Counted from the stretch's first letter, positions 11,829 through 22,109 are shown. The stretch: DNA of 64,000 nt from Alligator mississippiensis (GCF_030867095.1 NC_081831.1:42965319-43029318), one strand, 5' to 3'. Translations and numbers: made by a program. The notes: generated by a model not told the origin, from the sequence alone.

Positions 11829-14096
11829 TTTCATAGTTTCATAGTTGGTAGGGTCGGAAGGGACCTAAGCAGATCATCTAGTCCGACTCCCTGCCATGGC
11901 AGGAAAGAGTACTGGGGTCAAACAAGGTGATCATCTAGCCTCCTCTTAAAGACCCCCAGGATAGGAGGCAGCGCCACTTCTCTTGGAAGTTGGTTCCAGA
12001 TCCTAGCCACCCTGACTGTGAAGTAGCGCTTCCTGATGTCTAGCCTGAATCTACTCTCTGCCAGCTTGTGACTATTATTTTTTGTCACTCCTGGTAGTGC
12101 TCGGGGGAACAGGGACTCCCCCAATGCCTACTGGTCCCCGTTGACTAGTTTGTAAATGGCCACTAGATCCCCCCTCAGCCTTCTCTTGTGGAGGCTGAAC
12201 AGGTTCATGTCCCTTAGCCTCTCCTCATAGGGCCTGCCTTGCTGACTCCTGATCATGAGGGTGGCCCTCCTCTGGACCCTCTCCATGCTGTCCACATCCC
12301 TCCTGAAGTGCGGCGCCCAGAACTGGAGGCAGTACTCCAACTGCGGCCTGACCAGTGCTGCATAGAGGGGAAGGATCACTTCCTGGGACCTGCTTGAGAT
12401 GCATCTGTGGATGCATGACAAGGTGTGGTTGGCCTTCCTGACTGTGTCCCTACACTGTCAGCCCATGTTCATTTTGACATCAGTAATGACTCCAAGATCC
12501 TTTTCTGCCTCTGCACTGACAAGAAGGGAGTTCCCCAGCCTGTAGGTCTGCTGTTGGTTCTTCCTCCTCAGGTGCAGTACCTTGCACTTGTCAGTGTTGA
12601 AACCCATCCTGTTCTCATCCGCCCACCCCTGTAACCTGTCTCAGTCCAATTGCAGCCTATTCCTCCCTTCTAGCATGCCCATTTCCCTCCACATCTTAGT
12701 GTCGTCTGCGAATTTGAACAGGGTGCTTTTTACCCCCTCGTCCAAGTCGCTGATGAAGATGTTGAACAGTGTGGGCCCGAGCCCTGGGGTACCCTACTGC
12801 CCACATCCCTCCAGGGTGAATAAGTCCCGTCCACCACCACTCTCTGGGTGTGGCCCTCCAGCCAGTTAGTGATCCATTTGATTGTGTAGGTGTCGACGCC
12901 ACAGACCCCTAGTTTTTTAATGAGAATGGGGTGAGAGACAGTGTCGAAGGCCTTCCTAAAGTCCAGAAAGACTACATCCACTGCTATACCTGCATCTAAG
13001 GATTTTGTGACCTGGTCATAGAAGGCCACCGGGTTGGTCTGACAGGACCTGCCTCTAATGAACCTATGTTGGTTGCCCCTAAGCATAATCTGCCCTGCTG
13101 TGCCAGGATAATTATCTCAAAAAGCTTACCCAGGATCGAGGGAAGACTAACTGGCCTATAGTTTCCTGGGTCCTCCTTCCTCCCTTTTTTAAAAATGGGA
13201 ACCACATTGGCCCTTTTCCAGTCCTCTAGCACCATGCCAGAGCACCATGAGTGCTCGTAAAGCCATGCCAGGGGTCCTGCAATGACCTCTGCTAATTCCC
13301 TCAGCACTCTGGGGTGGAGATCATCAGGACCAGCTGATTTAAATGCGTCCAGTCCCTCCAGAAGTTCCCTGACAAGGTCCTCACTGACCCTAGACCTGGG
13401 TGCGCCTCTCCTGGGACCTATGGGGGCCCCGGTGAGGGGGTGACCCGGTCCCTGCTCAGAAAAATGGAGGCAAAGAAATTGTTAAATAGGTTAGCTTTGT
13501 TGTCTGGTGCGATGACCAGATTTCCTAGTGTGTCTTGCAGAGGCCCCACGTTACCCCATACTTTCTTTTTATCCCCTATATATTTAAAAAAGGACTTCTT
13601 GTTGTCCTTGATCTGGGTAGCTAGTCCCATGTTCCATCTCCACCTTGGCCTTCCTGACTGCCCCCCTGCAGCCCTGAGCAACCGAAGTATAGTCCTTCCT
13701 GGTGACGGCCCCTCCCTTCCATTGGGTGTACGCCTCCTTTTTAGCTAGGAGACGTTCCTGTATGCTTTTGGTGAGTCATGGGGGCTTTTGCACCCTCTTA
13801 TCCCCTTTGATTCATGTTGGGATTACCTCCTTTTGGGCTTGGAGGATTGTCTCCGTAAGGAACAACCACTCTTCTTGGACACCTGCCTCCCCTCCCCTCC
13901 GGGACCTCAGAGCCTCCCCGACTATTCTCCGTACCTCATTGAAATCCGCCCTCCTGAAGTCCAGGGCTGCTGCCTTGCTGCAGGCCTTTGCCACCTTGGA
14001 CTGGATGGTGAATTCCAGCAGGCGATGATCGCTGTCGCTCAGGTGGTCAAGCACCTGCAGACCCCTCACCAGGTCGTCGCCTGTGGCCAGGACCAG
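11829..14096 (-). mobile_element. CR1 LINE, older decayed copy (endonuclease end to 3' tail)
   Basis: The minus strand carries CR1 ORF2 broken into several frames. From 5' to 3' these are the end of the endonuclease (SDSDHRLLEF, about 14030), the inter-domain linker, RT motifs ([20 protein letters not shown] near 13200, LDFRKAFDTVSHPI near 12950, VPQGSG near 12770) and the C-terminal domain (LVRPQLEYCLQFWAPHF near 12330). The characteristic CR1 3' end lies at 11829-11890, with the GGGTCGGAAGGGACC block and TTCATAG-type terminal repeats. Multiple frameshifts show it is older than its neighbour at 14097-16812. Its 5' end coincides exactly with that neighbour's 3' end. Confidence 0.92.
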
Positions 14097-14177
14097 ATTC
14101 ATAGATGTTAGGGTCGGAAGGGACCTCAATAGATCATCAAGTCCGACCCCCTGCATAAGCAGGAAAGAGTGCTGGGT

Positions 14178-16358
14178 CTAGATGACCCCAGCTAGATGCT
14201 CGTCTAACCTCCTCTTGAAGACCCCCAGGGTAGGGGAGAGCACCACCTCCCTTGGGAGCCCGTTCCAGACCTTGGCCACTCGAACTGTGAAGAAGTTCTT
14301 CCTAATGTCCAATCTAAATCTGCTCTCTGCTAGCTTGTGGCCATTGTTTCTTGTAACCCCCGGGGGCGCCTTGGTGAATAAATCCTCACCAATTCCCTTC
14401 TGTGCCCCCATGATGAACTTATAGGCAGCCACAAGGTCGCCTCTCAACTTTCTCTTGCGGAGGCTGAAAAGGTCCAGTTTCTCTAGTCTCTCCTCGTAGG
14501 GCTTGGTCTGCAGGCCCTTGACCATACGAGTTGCCCTTCTCTGTACCCTCTCCAGGTTATCCGCATCCTTCTTGAAGTGTGGCGCCCAGAATTGCACGCA
14601 GTACTCCAACTGCGGTCTGACCAACGCCCTATGGAGGGGAAGTATCACCTCCCTGGACCTATTTGTCATGCATCTGCTGATGCACGATAAAGTGCCATTG
14701 GCTTTTCTGATGGCTTCGTCACACTGCCGGCTCATGTTCATCTTGGAGTCCACTAGGACTCCAAGATCCCTTTCCACCTCTGTGCCACCCAGCAGGTCAT
14801 TCCCTAGGCTGTAGGTGTGCTGGACATTTTTCCTCCCTAGGTGCAGCACTTTGCATTTCTCCTTGTTGAACTGCATCCTGTTGTTTTCTGCCCACTTGTG
14901 CAACCTATCCAGGTCTGCCTGCAGCTGTTCCCTGCCCTCCGGCGTGTCCACTTCTCCCCATAGCTTTGTGTCATCTGCAAACTTGGACAGAGTACATTTC
15001 ACTCCCTTGTCCAAGTCGCTGATGAAGACATTAAAGAGTATCGGTCCAAGGACTGAACCCTGCGGGACCCCACTGCCCACACCCTTCCAGGTCGAGACCG
15101 ACCCATCTACCACGACTCTTTGGGTGCGACGCTCTAGCCAATTCGCCACCCACCGGACTGTGCAGTCATCCACATCACAGCCTCTTAACTTGTTCACCAG
15201 TATGGGGTGGGATACCGTATCGAAGGCCTTCCTGAAGTCTAAGTATACGACATCCACCCCTCCTCCTGTGTCCAGGCGTTTCGTAACCTTGTCATAGAAA
15301 GAGACTAGGTTGGTCAGGCACGATCTGCCCGCTACAAACCCATGCTGGTTTCCCCTCAGCATAATTTGCCCTGCCGGGCTCTCACAAATGTGAGCCTTGA
15401 TAATTTTTTCAAAGACTTTACCAAGGATGGAGGTGAGACTGACCGGCCTATAGTTGCCTGGGTCCTCCTTCCTCCCCTTTTTGAAAATGGGGACCACGTT
15501 AGCCCTTTTCCAGTCTTCTGGGACTTGGCCCGTGCACCACGAGCGTTCGAATATTCCCGCCAGTGGCTCTGCAATGATGTTGGCCAGTGCCTTCAGCACC
15601 CTCGGATGGAGCCCATCCGGGCCTGCCGACTTAAAGGCATCCAGTTCTTCCAAATGACTCTGCACCACCTCAGGATCTACGTATGGAAGTCTGGCGCCTT
15701 TCTGCTGCCTCTCTACAACCCCAGTGAGAGACTTGTCGTGCCCCTCACTTAGGAACACTGAGGCAAAGAACTCGTTGAGGAGTTCAGCCTTGTCCCCCCT
15801 ATCTGTCACCAATTGTTTCTGCCCTTTTAGCAGCGGTCCTATTCCTCCCTGGGCCTTCCTTTTACTCCCAATATATCTAAAAAACAATTTCTTGTTGTCC
15901 TTTACTTGGGTTGCCATCCTCAGCTCCATGGTAGCTTTGGCCCGCCTAACTGCCTCCCTACAAGCATGAGCAGAGGAGGTATATTCATCTTTAGTGATCT
16001 CACCCTGTTTCCACTTTTTATGTGCTCCCCTTTTGGCCCTTAGGCTGCCCTGGATTTCTCTGGTCAGCCATGGAAGCCTCCTGGCCCCTTTCCCTCTTTT
16101 GCCTCGCTTGGGGATCGTCTTGCTTTGTGCCCGAAGGATCGTTTCCTTTAGGCACAGCCACCCTTCTTGGGCTCCCATCCCATCAAAACTCCTACTCTGC
16201 AGTGCTTCCTTGACTAATCGCCTGAGTGCATTGAGATCAGCTTTCCTAAAGTCTAGCACTTTCACCCTGCTAGTTACCTTACCCACTCGCCGTCTTATGT
16301 TGAATTCTATTATAAGGTGATCACTGTCTCCCAAATGGCTACTGATCCAACAAAGCAT
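14178..16358 (-). pseudogene. CR1 ORF2 reverse transcriptase region (726 codons open)
   Basis: The open frame starts at the end of the endonuclease domain (SDHLIIEF at residues 12-19). It then covers the linker, the RT palm and the C-terminal domain without a stop. RT landmarks are [12 protein letters not shown] (284-295), the motif A aspartate in LDFRKAFD (373-380), motif [10 protein letters not shown] (431-439) and the catalytic FADD (460-463). In CR1 this enzyme copies element RNA onto nicked target DNA by target-primed reverse transcription. The catalytic residues look intact. The upstream endonuclease is in another frame and carries a deletion, so the copy cannot make a full ORF2 protein. 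The first codon is not a genuine start. Confidence 0.9.
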
Positions 16359-16812
16359 CTCCCCTGGTGGGGCTGTGCACCTCCTGGGTTAGATGGAAGT
16401 CCTGTATCTCAGCTAGGAACCTACGTGAGTGGTCAGACCTGTCTGACTGCTCTTCCCAGCAGATATCTGGAAAGTTCAGGTCACCCATGATGACCACGTC
16501 CCTTGACCTAACTGCCTCTGTGAGCTGATTTAAGAATTCCCGGTCTAGCTCTTCCCCTTGGTTGGGCGCTCTGTAGTAGACCCTCACCATTAAGTTCCTT
16601 TCCCCTCGACTTCTTTGTATGCTAACCCAGAGCATTTTAGTGTGCCCCTCCTCTGACCCCGTGCTACTCATTGAGGATATGTATTTCTCCTTGACGTAGG
16701 GCACCACACCCCCACCTTTCCTCCCTGTCCTATCCCTCCTGTACAGCCTATAGTCCTTGATATTCACCACCCAGTTGTGCGTTGGGTCCCACCTCTGTGG
16801 GACCCAACGCAC
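16339..16812 (-). pseudogene. CR1 ORF2 endonuclease fragment
   Basis: An APE-type endonuclease segment runs from a WDPTHNW-type block through YRLYRRDRTGRKGGG, a central RVYYRAPNQG block and GDLNFPDICWEEQ to GDALLDQ. Comparison with other CR1 copies shows that the stretch between ALLD and the final SDH motif has been lost. The deletion also shifts the frame relative to the RT ORF, which it overlaps at 16339-16358. The N-terminal catalytic part is missing because the copy is 5'-truncated. Confidence 0.85.
16779..16810. repeat. Perfect 14-bp inverted repeat at the CR1 5' junction
   Basis: GCGTTGGGTCCCAC is followed by CTCT and then GTGGGACCCAACGC. The inner arm (right side on the minus strand) matches ordinary CR1 coding sequence (WDPTHNW); the outer arm is an inverted copy of it. 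Confidence 0.95.
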
Positions 16813-16884
16813 TGATGGGAATTGGGTAATACTAAATCAAAATGTCAAGAGTCCAGGAGTAGGATTAACTCCCAGGAATTTTTT

Positions 16885-16998
16885 AGCTCTACTTGTGACT
16901 CTACCACTGACTTGCTGTAGAGTTTTGAGAAAGCCACCTAACCTCTTGCTGTATCTCAGTTTCTCTGTCTGTAAAATGGGAACAACGATACTTACCCA
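16885..16998 (+). mobile_element. MIR/CORE-SINE relic
   Basis: The order of blocks is that of MIR: GACTCTACCACTGACTTGCTG, then AAGCCACCTAACCTC, CTCAGTTTCTCTGTCTGTAAAATGGG (in two overlapping pieces) and ATACTTACC. It is an old, diverged tRNA-derived SINE with no coding potential. Confidence 0.8.
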
Positions 16999-17060
16999 TG
17001 TAGCAGTCCCTATGCACCAAATGTTAATGAAAACTGAGGTGCATCAGTTGTTGGTCCAGT

Positions 17061-17075
17061 GCTGCTATCTAGTGG
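17061..17075 (-). promoter_or_regulatory. CTCF-like motif
   Basis: GCTGCTATCTAGTGG resembles the reverse complement of a CTCF core. Over 20 bases it matches the motif region at 5341 at 18 positions, so the two may come from the same old repeat. Occupancy is not shown. Confidence 0.3.
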
Positions 17076-17214
17076 TTTCTTGTTGAAATTTTCACCTGTT
17101 ACAAGGATGGCTATAAAGTTGTTACACTACTAGGTGCATGTCCCTCCAAGATGATGAAGCATGAAGCAAAAACCAAATAAGGAAACAAACTTGTTTATTT
17201 TGGATAAAAAAATA

Positions 17215-17406
17215 CAGCCTGTCCTCTTTTCACCTCAAAGCACTGCACCACTGCCATCTTAATATGCACTCTATATATTATGATGGCAGTGGTGCAGTTC
17301 TTTGATTCTTAGATGTTAGGGTCGGAAGGGACCTCAATAGATCATCGAGTCCGACCCCCTAAGGTGAAGAGAGGACACCCCTTTGAGGTGAAGAGAGGAC
17401 AGGCTA
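17215..17406. mobile_element. Palindromic mariner-type miniature element, interrupted
   Basis: A long inverted repeat is flanked by TA on both sides (17213-17214 and 17407-17408), as expected for Tc1/mariner insertion. The left arm runs from CAGCCTGTCCTC through TTTCACCTCAAAG and GCACCACTGCCATC. The right arm is its complement, with GATGGCAGTGGTGC near 17282 and CTTTGAGGTGAAGAGAGGAC near 17381. The right arm is broken by a CR1 tail (17305-17360) and a partial duplication of AGGTGAAGAGAGGACA. It has no transposase, so it would have been mobilised in trans. Confidence 0.85.
17305..17360 (-). mobile_element. CR1 3'-tail insertion inside the miniature element
   Basis: Only the last 56 bases or so of a CR1 of the young subfamily are present: ATTCTTAGATGTTAGGGTCGG followed by the GACCTCAATAGATCATCGAG block. 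This is extreme 5' truncation. Confidence 0.85.
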
Positions 17407-17418
17407 TACATACATACA

Positions 17419-17451
<33 letters not shown>

Positions 17452-17455
17452 GTAT
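17404..17455. repeat. (CATA)n microsatellite
   Basis: About ten CATA units end in ATATATGTAT, directly next to the right end of the palindromic element. Confidence 0.95.
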
Positions 17456-17929
17456 AAAAACAAAGGGATTGCTTTTTCTGTATTTGTGTGAGAATTATGT
17501 AGAAAAAATGCTGGATTTTAGCATGTGAGAACTATGTGCCCAAAATTCATACCCATCTCTGCAGTCAAATTTTGCAAATGATTCCCCTCTTCAGAAAGGG
17601 CCAAGCTGCATCCCTAGAAAAAAGTCCTGAACTTGACAGCATTTGAAACCCAAACCTAGATTGAAGGGCTGCTGCCTGTTGAGCCCTTGTCTGCAGAGAT
17701 GTATTGAATGGGTAAATGTGAGCCACTACCCCAAGGTGTCTTGCCTCATTCAGTGGGCACTGTAGAAGGTTCCACTTTCCCCTGCCTGGCTCAGAGTATC
17801 CTCTTTGCAACTCCCTTTTTTGAGCTGCTCCCTAGAATCTCCTGTCCTGCAGGGCTTCTGGGCCTTGTAAGTACCTTGCCCCACCATAGATGTAGTAAGT
17901 ATACAGGTGTGTTTGCATATGTATATGTG

Positions 17930-18003
17930 ATGAACCAGATCCTCAGCTGGTATCACTCCATTAGGGTCAATGAACCTATGCCGATTTATCCAATTTGAGT
18001 CTG
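17930..18003. repeat. Palindromic short interspersed repeat, decayed
   Basis: CCAGATCCTCAGCTGGTAT, a central CTCCATTAGGGTCAATGA and a mirrored CTATGCCGATTTATCC followed by GTCTGG match the layout of a family present several times in this window (see 39196, 41317 and 44488). Confidence 0.5.
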
Positions 18004-18252
18004 GAACAGGTAGAATTTCCCTCTTTTCTTTACAGTCCCTGTGTGGGTGTGGGTGTGTGCATGCATGGCAAGCATGTTCATAATGTATCTGTGTATATAG
18101 AATAGTTTGTATCTAGTTTTATTTTTTATAAAACTTTAGTCTGAAACTCTGTGTCTCCTTTACTCTTCCCTTGTCTATTCTACCAGGCAGTTTTCCCCCT
18201 TTGCTATATGTTGCACTGTCTCTCCCTCCATCTTTGCTAGCGTGTTGGCCAT

Positions 18253-19114
18253 AGATTAATAGATTGTAAGTCAGGAAGGAACCTCAGAAGATCATTGGGT
18301 CCAGCCCAGCCCCCTGCACCAAGCAGGAAAGATAATTGGGGGTCCAGTGACCCCAGCAAGGTGACTGTCTAGTTTCCTCTTGAAGATTTCCAGGGCAGGT
18401 GATTGCACCACCTCTGGAGGGAGCTTATTCCACAGTCTGGGCACCCTGACTGTGAAGTTTTTCCTAATGTTAAGCCTGAATTGATCTTCCAGAGATTTGT
18501 GGCCATTACTCCTGGTTTTCCCCTCGGGTGCCCTGGTGAACAGTTGCTCACCAAGCCCTTGATGTACTTCCCTAGTGTAGCGGTAAGCTGCTACCAAATC
18601 CCCTCTCAGCCTTCTTTTCCTCAGGCTGAAGAGTCCCAGATCCTTCAGCCTTTCCTCATATGGCTTGCCTTTTAAGACTCTCATCATACGGGTGGCTCAT
18701 CTTCGAACTTTCTCAAGCTTGTCCTTGTCCTTGTTAAAGTCTGGTGCTCAGAACTGGATGCAGTACTCCACCTGCAGTCTCACCAGTGCTGAGTACAGCA
18801 GAAGAATAACCTCCTTGGTTTTGCTGGAGATGCATCGATTGATGCATGCCAGAGTATTAACTGCCCTACTGGCTACAGCATCGCACTGCTGGTTCATATT
18901 CATACTATAGTCTGTTATTACCCCCCAGGTCCCTTTCATTTGTGGTGCTGGTCAGTTTGGTGCTGCCAAGCCTGTTGGTGTGGTGTGGGGTGCTCATCCT
19001 GAGGTGGAGCACTTTACATTAATTGACATTGGACTTCATCAGATTCCGATCTGCCCAACTTGCTAGCCTGTCTAAGTCCACCTGTATCTGTTGCCTATTG
19101 TTGCTGGTAGGTGT
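18253..19114 (-). mobile_element. CR1 LINE copy C, 3' segment
   Basis: The minus strand encodes the CR1 C-terminal domain (LKGKPYEERLKDLGLFSLRKR, then RLWNKLPPEVVQSPALEIFK). The 3' end lies near 18253. Further upstream come SALVRLQVEYCIQF and the region before it. Homology stops near 19114 in the segment just C-terminal to the RT catalytic site and resumes at 20296. It is an older subfamily than the copy at 14097-16812. Confidence 0.88.
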
Positions 19115-20295
19115 TGTAGGGCTTCATTCCCTTCTTGGTAGGTGCCTTGCCCCCTAGTGATGTCAGGCTGAGACCGGGTTCTGGTGCCACCTAGATGGTT
19201 TGGGTGCTGCTCCTACTCACTTGCCATGTCTTTGATGTTGGTTGATGGGGAGGCAGTTCCCTGTAGGTGGCCCCAAAGCAAAGGGGTTTCGACCCTGGTC
19301 TTTCTTCGTGGGGCTCCAACCTTCCCTTTACCCCACCCTTACCACATCCACGGCTTGGGCAAATGCTGCTCACCACAGGTCTTCCCCTGGATGATCTTGC
19401 CTCATCCACGCTGCCTGCCCCACAATGGGCCAGGTCTTCTTGGCTGGCAATCTTTTCTGTGTCAGTCCCTCGTCTTCAGGCCAGCTTTTGGGTAACTAAA
19501 CTTGTCCCAGTTGGGGCTAACTGTAACTAAGGAGAACTTAACTGAAAGTGTCTGTCGTCTGCCGACGGGTCCCTGGGATTCCGTCTCCCAGTACCCACTT
19601 GGTCACTTGGGGGGTGATGGGGGACAGGTGGGGACTTATCTGTCCCTTCCCTCATAGTAGGCATGGGGACAGGCAGCTGCCTTATGCCCAGCCTTTGTCA
19701 GTCTTTCCAGTGTGACCTCCCTGGGGCCTGGCTGACCTGTAGTTGACTTTTCCTGATCCCACCAGCTGTTGGTGCTTGTCGCTCCCATGGAGGGCTTTGT
19801 AGCCTCCTGCGCCTTCCTTCCTGCCATGCTGCCCGAAAGTGCTGGCAGTTCTCTGCTGCTAATCCCCACTGCAGTACCTGGGCTCCCTATTGTGGCTGTG
19901 ACTCTGCTCCTGGGCATTCCTCTGTTCCCAAGGCTTGAGCTCTTTGTTTCATCTGCTGGAGTTCTCCAGCAGATGCTCAGCTCCTTTGCCCCACACTCGG
20001 GGCTGGTGCTCCCCCAGCTCCACAGTCGCCATCTCCCAGCTGGCGTCCTGCTATCCTCTGCCCTGCCTGTCAGCTGTATTCCTGGCTGCTTTCTGAGCAG
20101 CCAGTGCCTCTCTGGAGCCACACCCCGGAGCTTGCTGATTCACAAGCTCAGGCAGCTCCAGAACTGCCGAGCCTGCGTCAGCATTTCTTCCCAGCTGCCA
20201 TTCATCTTGACCCCTGCAGTAAATATTGGGGTCGGTTGGGTGGGGGTTTGGGAAATGCCAGAGGGACTTTTGTTTCCCCTCACACCTATCTTCAA
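19115..20295. mobile_element. Unclassified 1.2-kb insertion in CR1 copy C
   Basis: CR1 reading is interrupted exactly here: the sequence before 19114 and after 20296 is contiguous in other CR1 copies, so about 1.18 kb has been inserted. The insert is GC-rich and has open frames on both strands (19636-20121 minus, 19769-20317 plus) with no motif I recognise. Its ends give no clear target duplication and no clear TG...CA termini. An LTR-type element is possible but unproven. A CTCF-like motif lies at 19144-19160. Confidence 0.6.
19144..19160 (-). promoter_or_regulatory. CTCF-like motif
   Basis: GCCTTGCCCCCTAGTGA contains the reverse complement of CACTAGGGGGCAAG, a close match to the CTCF core. 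It lies inside the unclassified insertion. Confidence 0.35.
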
Positions 20296-20908
20296 GCATG
20301 ACCACGCTCCCCCATGACTTGGTGTCATCCACGAATTTGGCCAGTGAGCTCTTCACCTCCACATCCAAATCATTAATAAAAATGTTGAAAAGTACTGGAC
20401 TGAGCACCAACCCCTGCAGGACACCACTGCCCACTTCTTGCCAGGATGACACAGATCCATTCACTATGACTCTCTGGGTCCTATCCTGCAGCTAGTTTCT
20501 CATGCACCTGACTGTTCACAATCCTCCAATTCTCTCAAAAGGACATTGTGGGATACTAGATCAAAGGCCTTTTGGAAGTCAAGGTATACAATGTCTACAT
20601 GCTCTCTCATGTCCAGGTGGTGAGTTAGCTGGTCACAGAAGGAGATGAGGTTGGTAAGGCAAGACCTGCCTGCGATGAAGCCATGCTGGTTGTCATTCAG
20701 AATCTTACCTTCTGCAAGTTTATCGCAGATAGACTCCTTGATGAACTTGTCTAGGATTTTTGCTAGGATGGAAGTTAGGCTGATTGGCCTATAGTTACCT
20801 GGGTCCTTCCTGCCACCCTTCTTGTGGATGGGCACAACATTGGCCTTCTTCCAGTCCTCAGGGACTTCTCCATAATGCCACGAGTTGTGGAAGAGTTTCG
20901 TCAGGGGT
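20296..20908 (-). mobile_element. CR1 LINE copy C, central RT segment
   Basis: The minus strand encodes RT pieces: IHKKGGRKDPGNYRPISLTS (20835-20760), [33 protein letters not shown] and LVLSPVLFNIFINDLD. The catalytic motif reads FVDD instead of FADD. Frames are broken near 20500. The segment ends at the 6-bp target duplication AGGGGT (20903-20908) of the solo LTR. Confidence 0.88.
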
Positions 20909-22025
20909 TGTCACAGGCCAGCTGGGCACTGTGAGTGTATCAGTTTTATCACAGGGCAACTGGGCTGTTTAATTCAGTTTCGGGTCAAGGAGGCAAAGTT
21001 AGGAGTGAAGTAAAGGCAAATTTATTATAGCTTACACACATACAACAGTTAACAGAAAGATAAATGCGATAAGCAGATAATGCAGTATTAAAGAGCTAAT
21101 AGTATATTATAGATAATAACAACAGATAGATCAATTCTGTCGCAGGCCAGCTGGGCACTGTGAGGGTATTAGCCACTGGGCTGTTCAAAACAACAGATAG
21201 ACAGGCATGGATTAGCAACTTATCGATAGTCCCTCAATGCCAGGTATGCGTCAAGTGATTCCAGCGAAGTCAGGATGGAGTATAAAAAAGAGGGAAGGGG
21301 TGAGAAATGGACAGAGTGAAGGAAAGAGGAAAGCGTCCCTGATCGACGCTGTCAGAGGGATTACTGGGGAAGATCCCTTGATCAGGATCCGATCCTCACT
21401 CACACTGGGAATCCAGGGTCCAGGCGTGGAACAGCAGTGACTGTTCTGTTCCCTCCTTCCTGCTGGTCACCTGATGCATGCACTTTTTATACCTAGTCTT
21501 ATGCTAATCTGTTGGTTTTAGAGCCACTCACAATGTTACCCTATAGCTGTTACCCTATGGGATTGAAAGGTGGTAAAAATTATCATAAAAGTTTACTACC
21601 CAAACTCGAGTTTATCCAATAAGCAAATTATGATGCAGCACCTTTAGGTTTGAAATTGACATTGCTCCGCCTAAGCCCCAACCCCTTTTAGGTTTCATTT
21701 GAATATGCTTTCTTGGGATGTGCTTTCCTGGAATGTGTTGGGTGTGCCAGGCAGTTGGATCCAGTTTTTTATTGTTAAAGCTGAACCCTGAGCAGAAACC
21801 ATTAGGTCTTAATCTCACATCTACAGCTTTGCCTATGGGGCCCAGGCAGTTCCACGAACAGTTAATGTATCATTTTGGTTAAACTTATGACAGACAAGTT
21901 ACACGTGCGGTTTACAAACTTACAAGCTTTATATTAACTAATATTTCCTGTTTAGGCAAAATACCAAATGCCTCCAAGAAGCACATATTTATTGCTTATT
22001 AATCCCTCTGGTTCTGGCTGTTACA
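20909..22025 (-). mobile_element. Solo LTR of an endogenous-retrovirus-type element
   Basis: The 1117-bp unit has TGT...ACA ends and is flanked by a perfect 6-bp duplication, AGGGGT, at 20903-20908 and 22026-22031. Removing it restores the CR1 sequence across the site. On the minus strand, TATAAAAAG (21491-21483) is followed about 470 bp downstream by AATAAA (21026-21021), the expected U3-R-U5 order, so the LTR points to the minus strand. Six-base duplications are typical of some retroviral integrases. The end sequence around GCAGGCCAGCTGGGCACTG recurs internally at 21139. No internal viral genes are present, consistent with LTR-LTR recombination. Confidence 0.85.
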
Positions 22026-22031
22026 AGGGGT

Positions 22032-22095
22032 TCTGCAGTGACTTTGGCCAGCTCCTTCAGCACTCTCGGATGAAGATCATTCGGTCCTGCTGACT
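22032..22095 (-). mobile_element. CR1 LINE copy C, 5' remnant
   Basis: The minus strand reads the linker before the RT (SAGPNDLHPRVLKELAKVT), continuing directly from the segment ending at 20908 once the solo LTR is removed. The copy is 5'-truncated near 22095. Confidence 0.8.
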
Positions 22096-22109
22096 TGTAT
22101 ACGTATGTT

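Larger units (their letters stand above)
14097..16812 (-). mobile_element. CR1 LINE, young 5'-truncated copy
   Basis: This is a minus-strand CR1 whose 3' terminus (ATTCATAGATGTTAGGGTCGG on the plus strand) begins at 14097. It runs through a long, nearly intact ORF2 to a 5' truncation near 16812, inside the endonuclease domain. The 3' region is almost identical to the plus-strand copy at 24941-25230; I count one substitution over more than 150 bases, which points to a recently active subfamily. A 14-bp inverted repeat closes the 5' end (16779-16810). The RNA would have been made from an internal promoter that is missing here. Confidence 0.95.

Noticed and set aside
17404..17455. CRISPR-like regular repeat
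   Set aside because: It is a plain tetranucleotide microsatellite without spacers, in a vertebrate genome.
19636..20317. Gag-like protein in the unclassified insertion
   Set aside because: The predicted products on both strands lack a nucleocapsid zinc knuckle or any other dependable motif.
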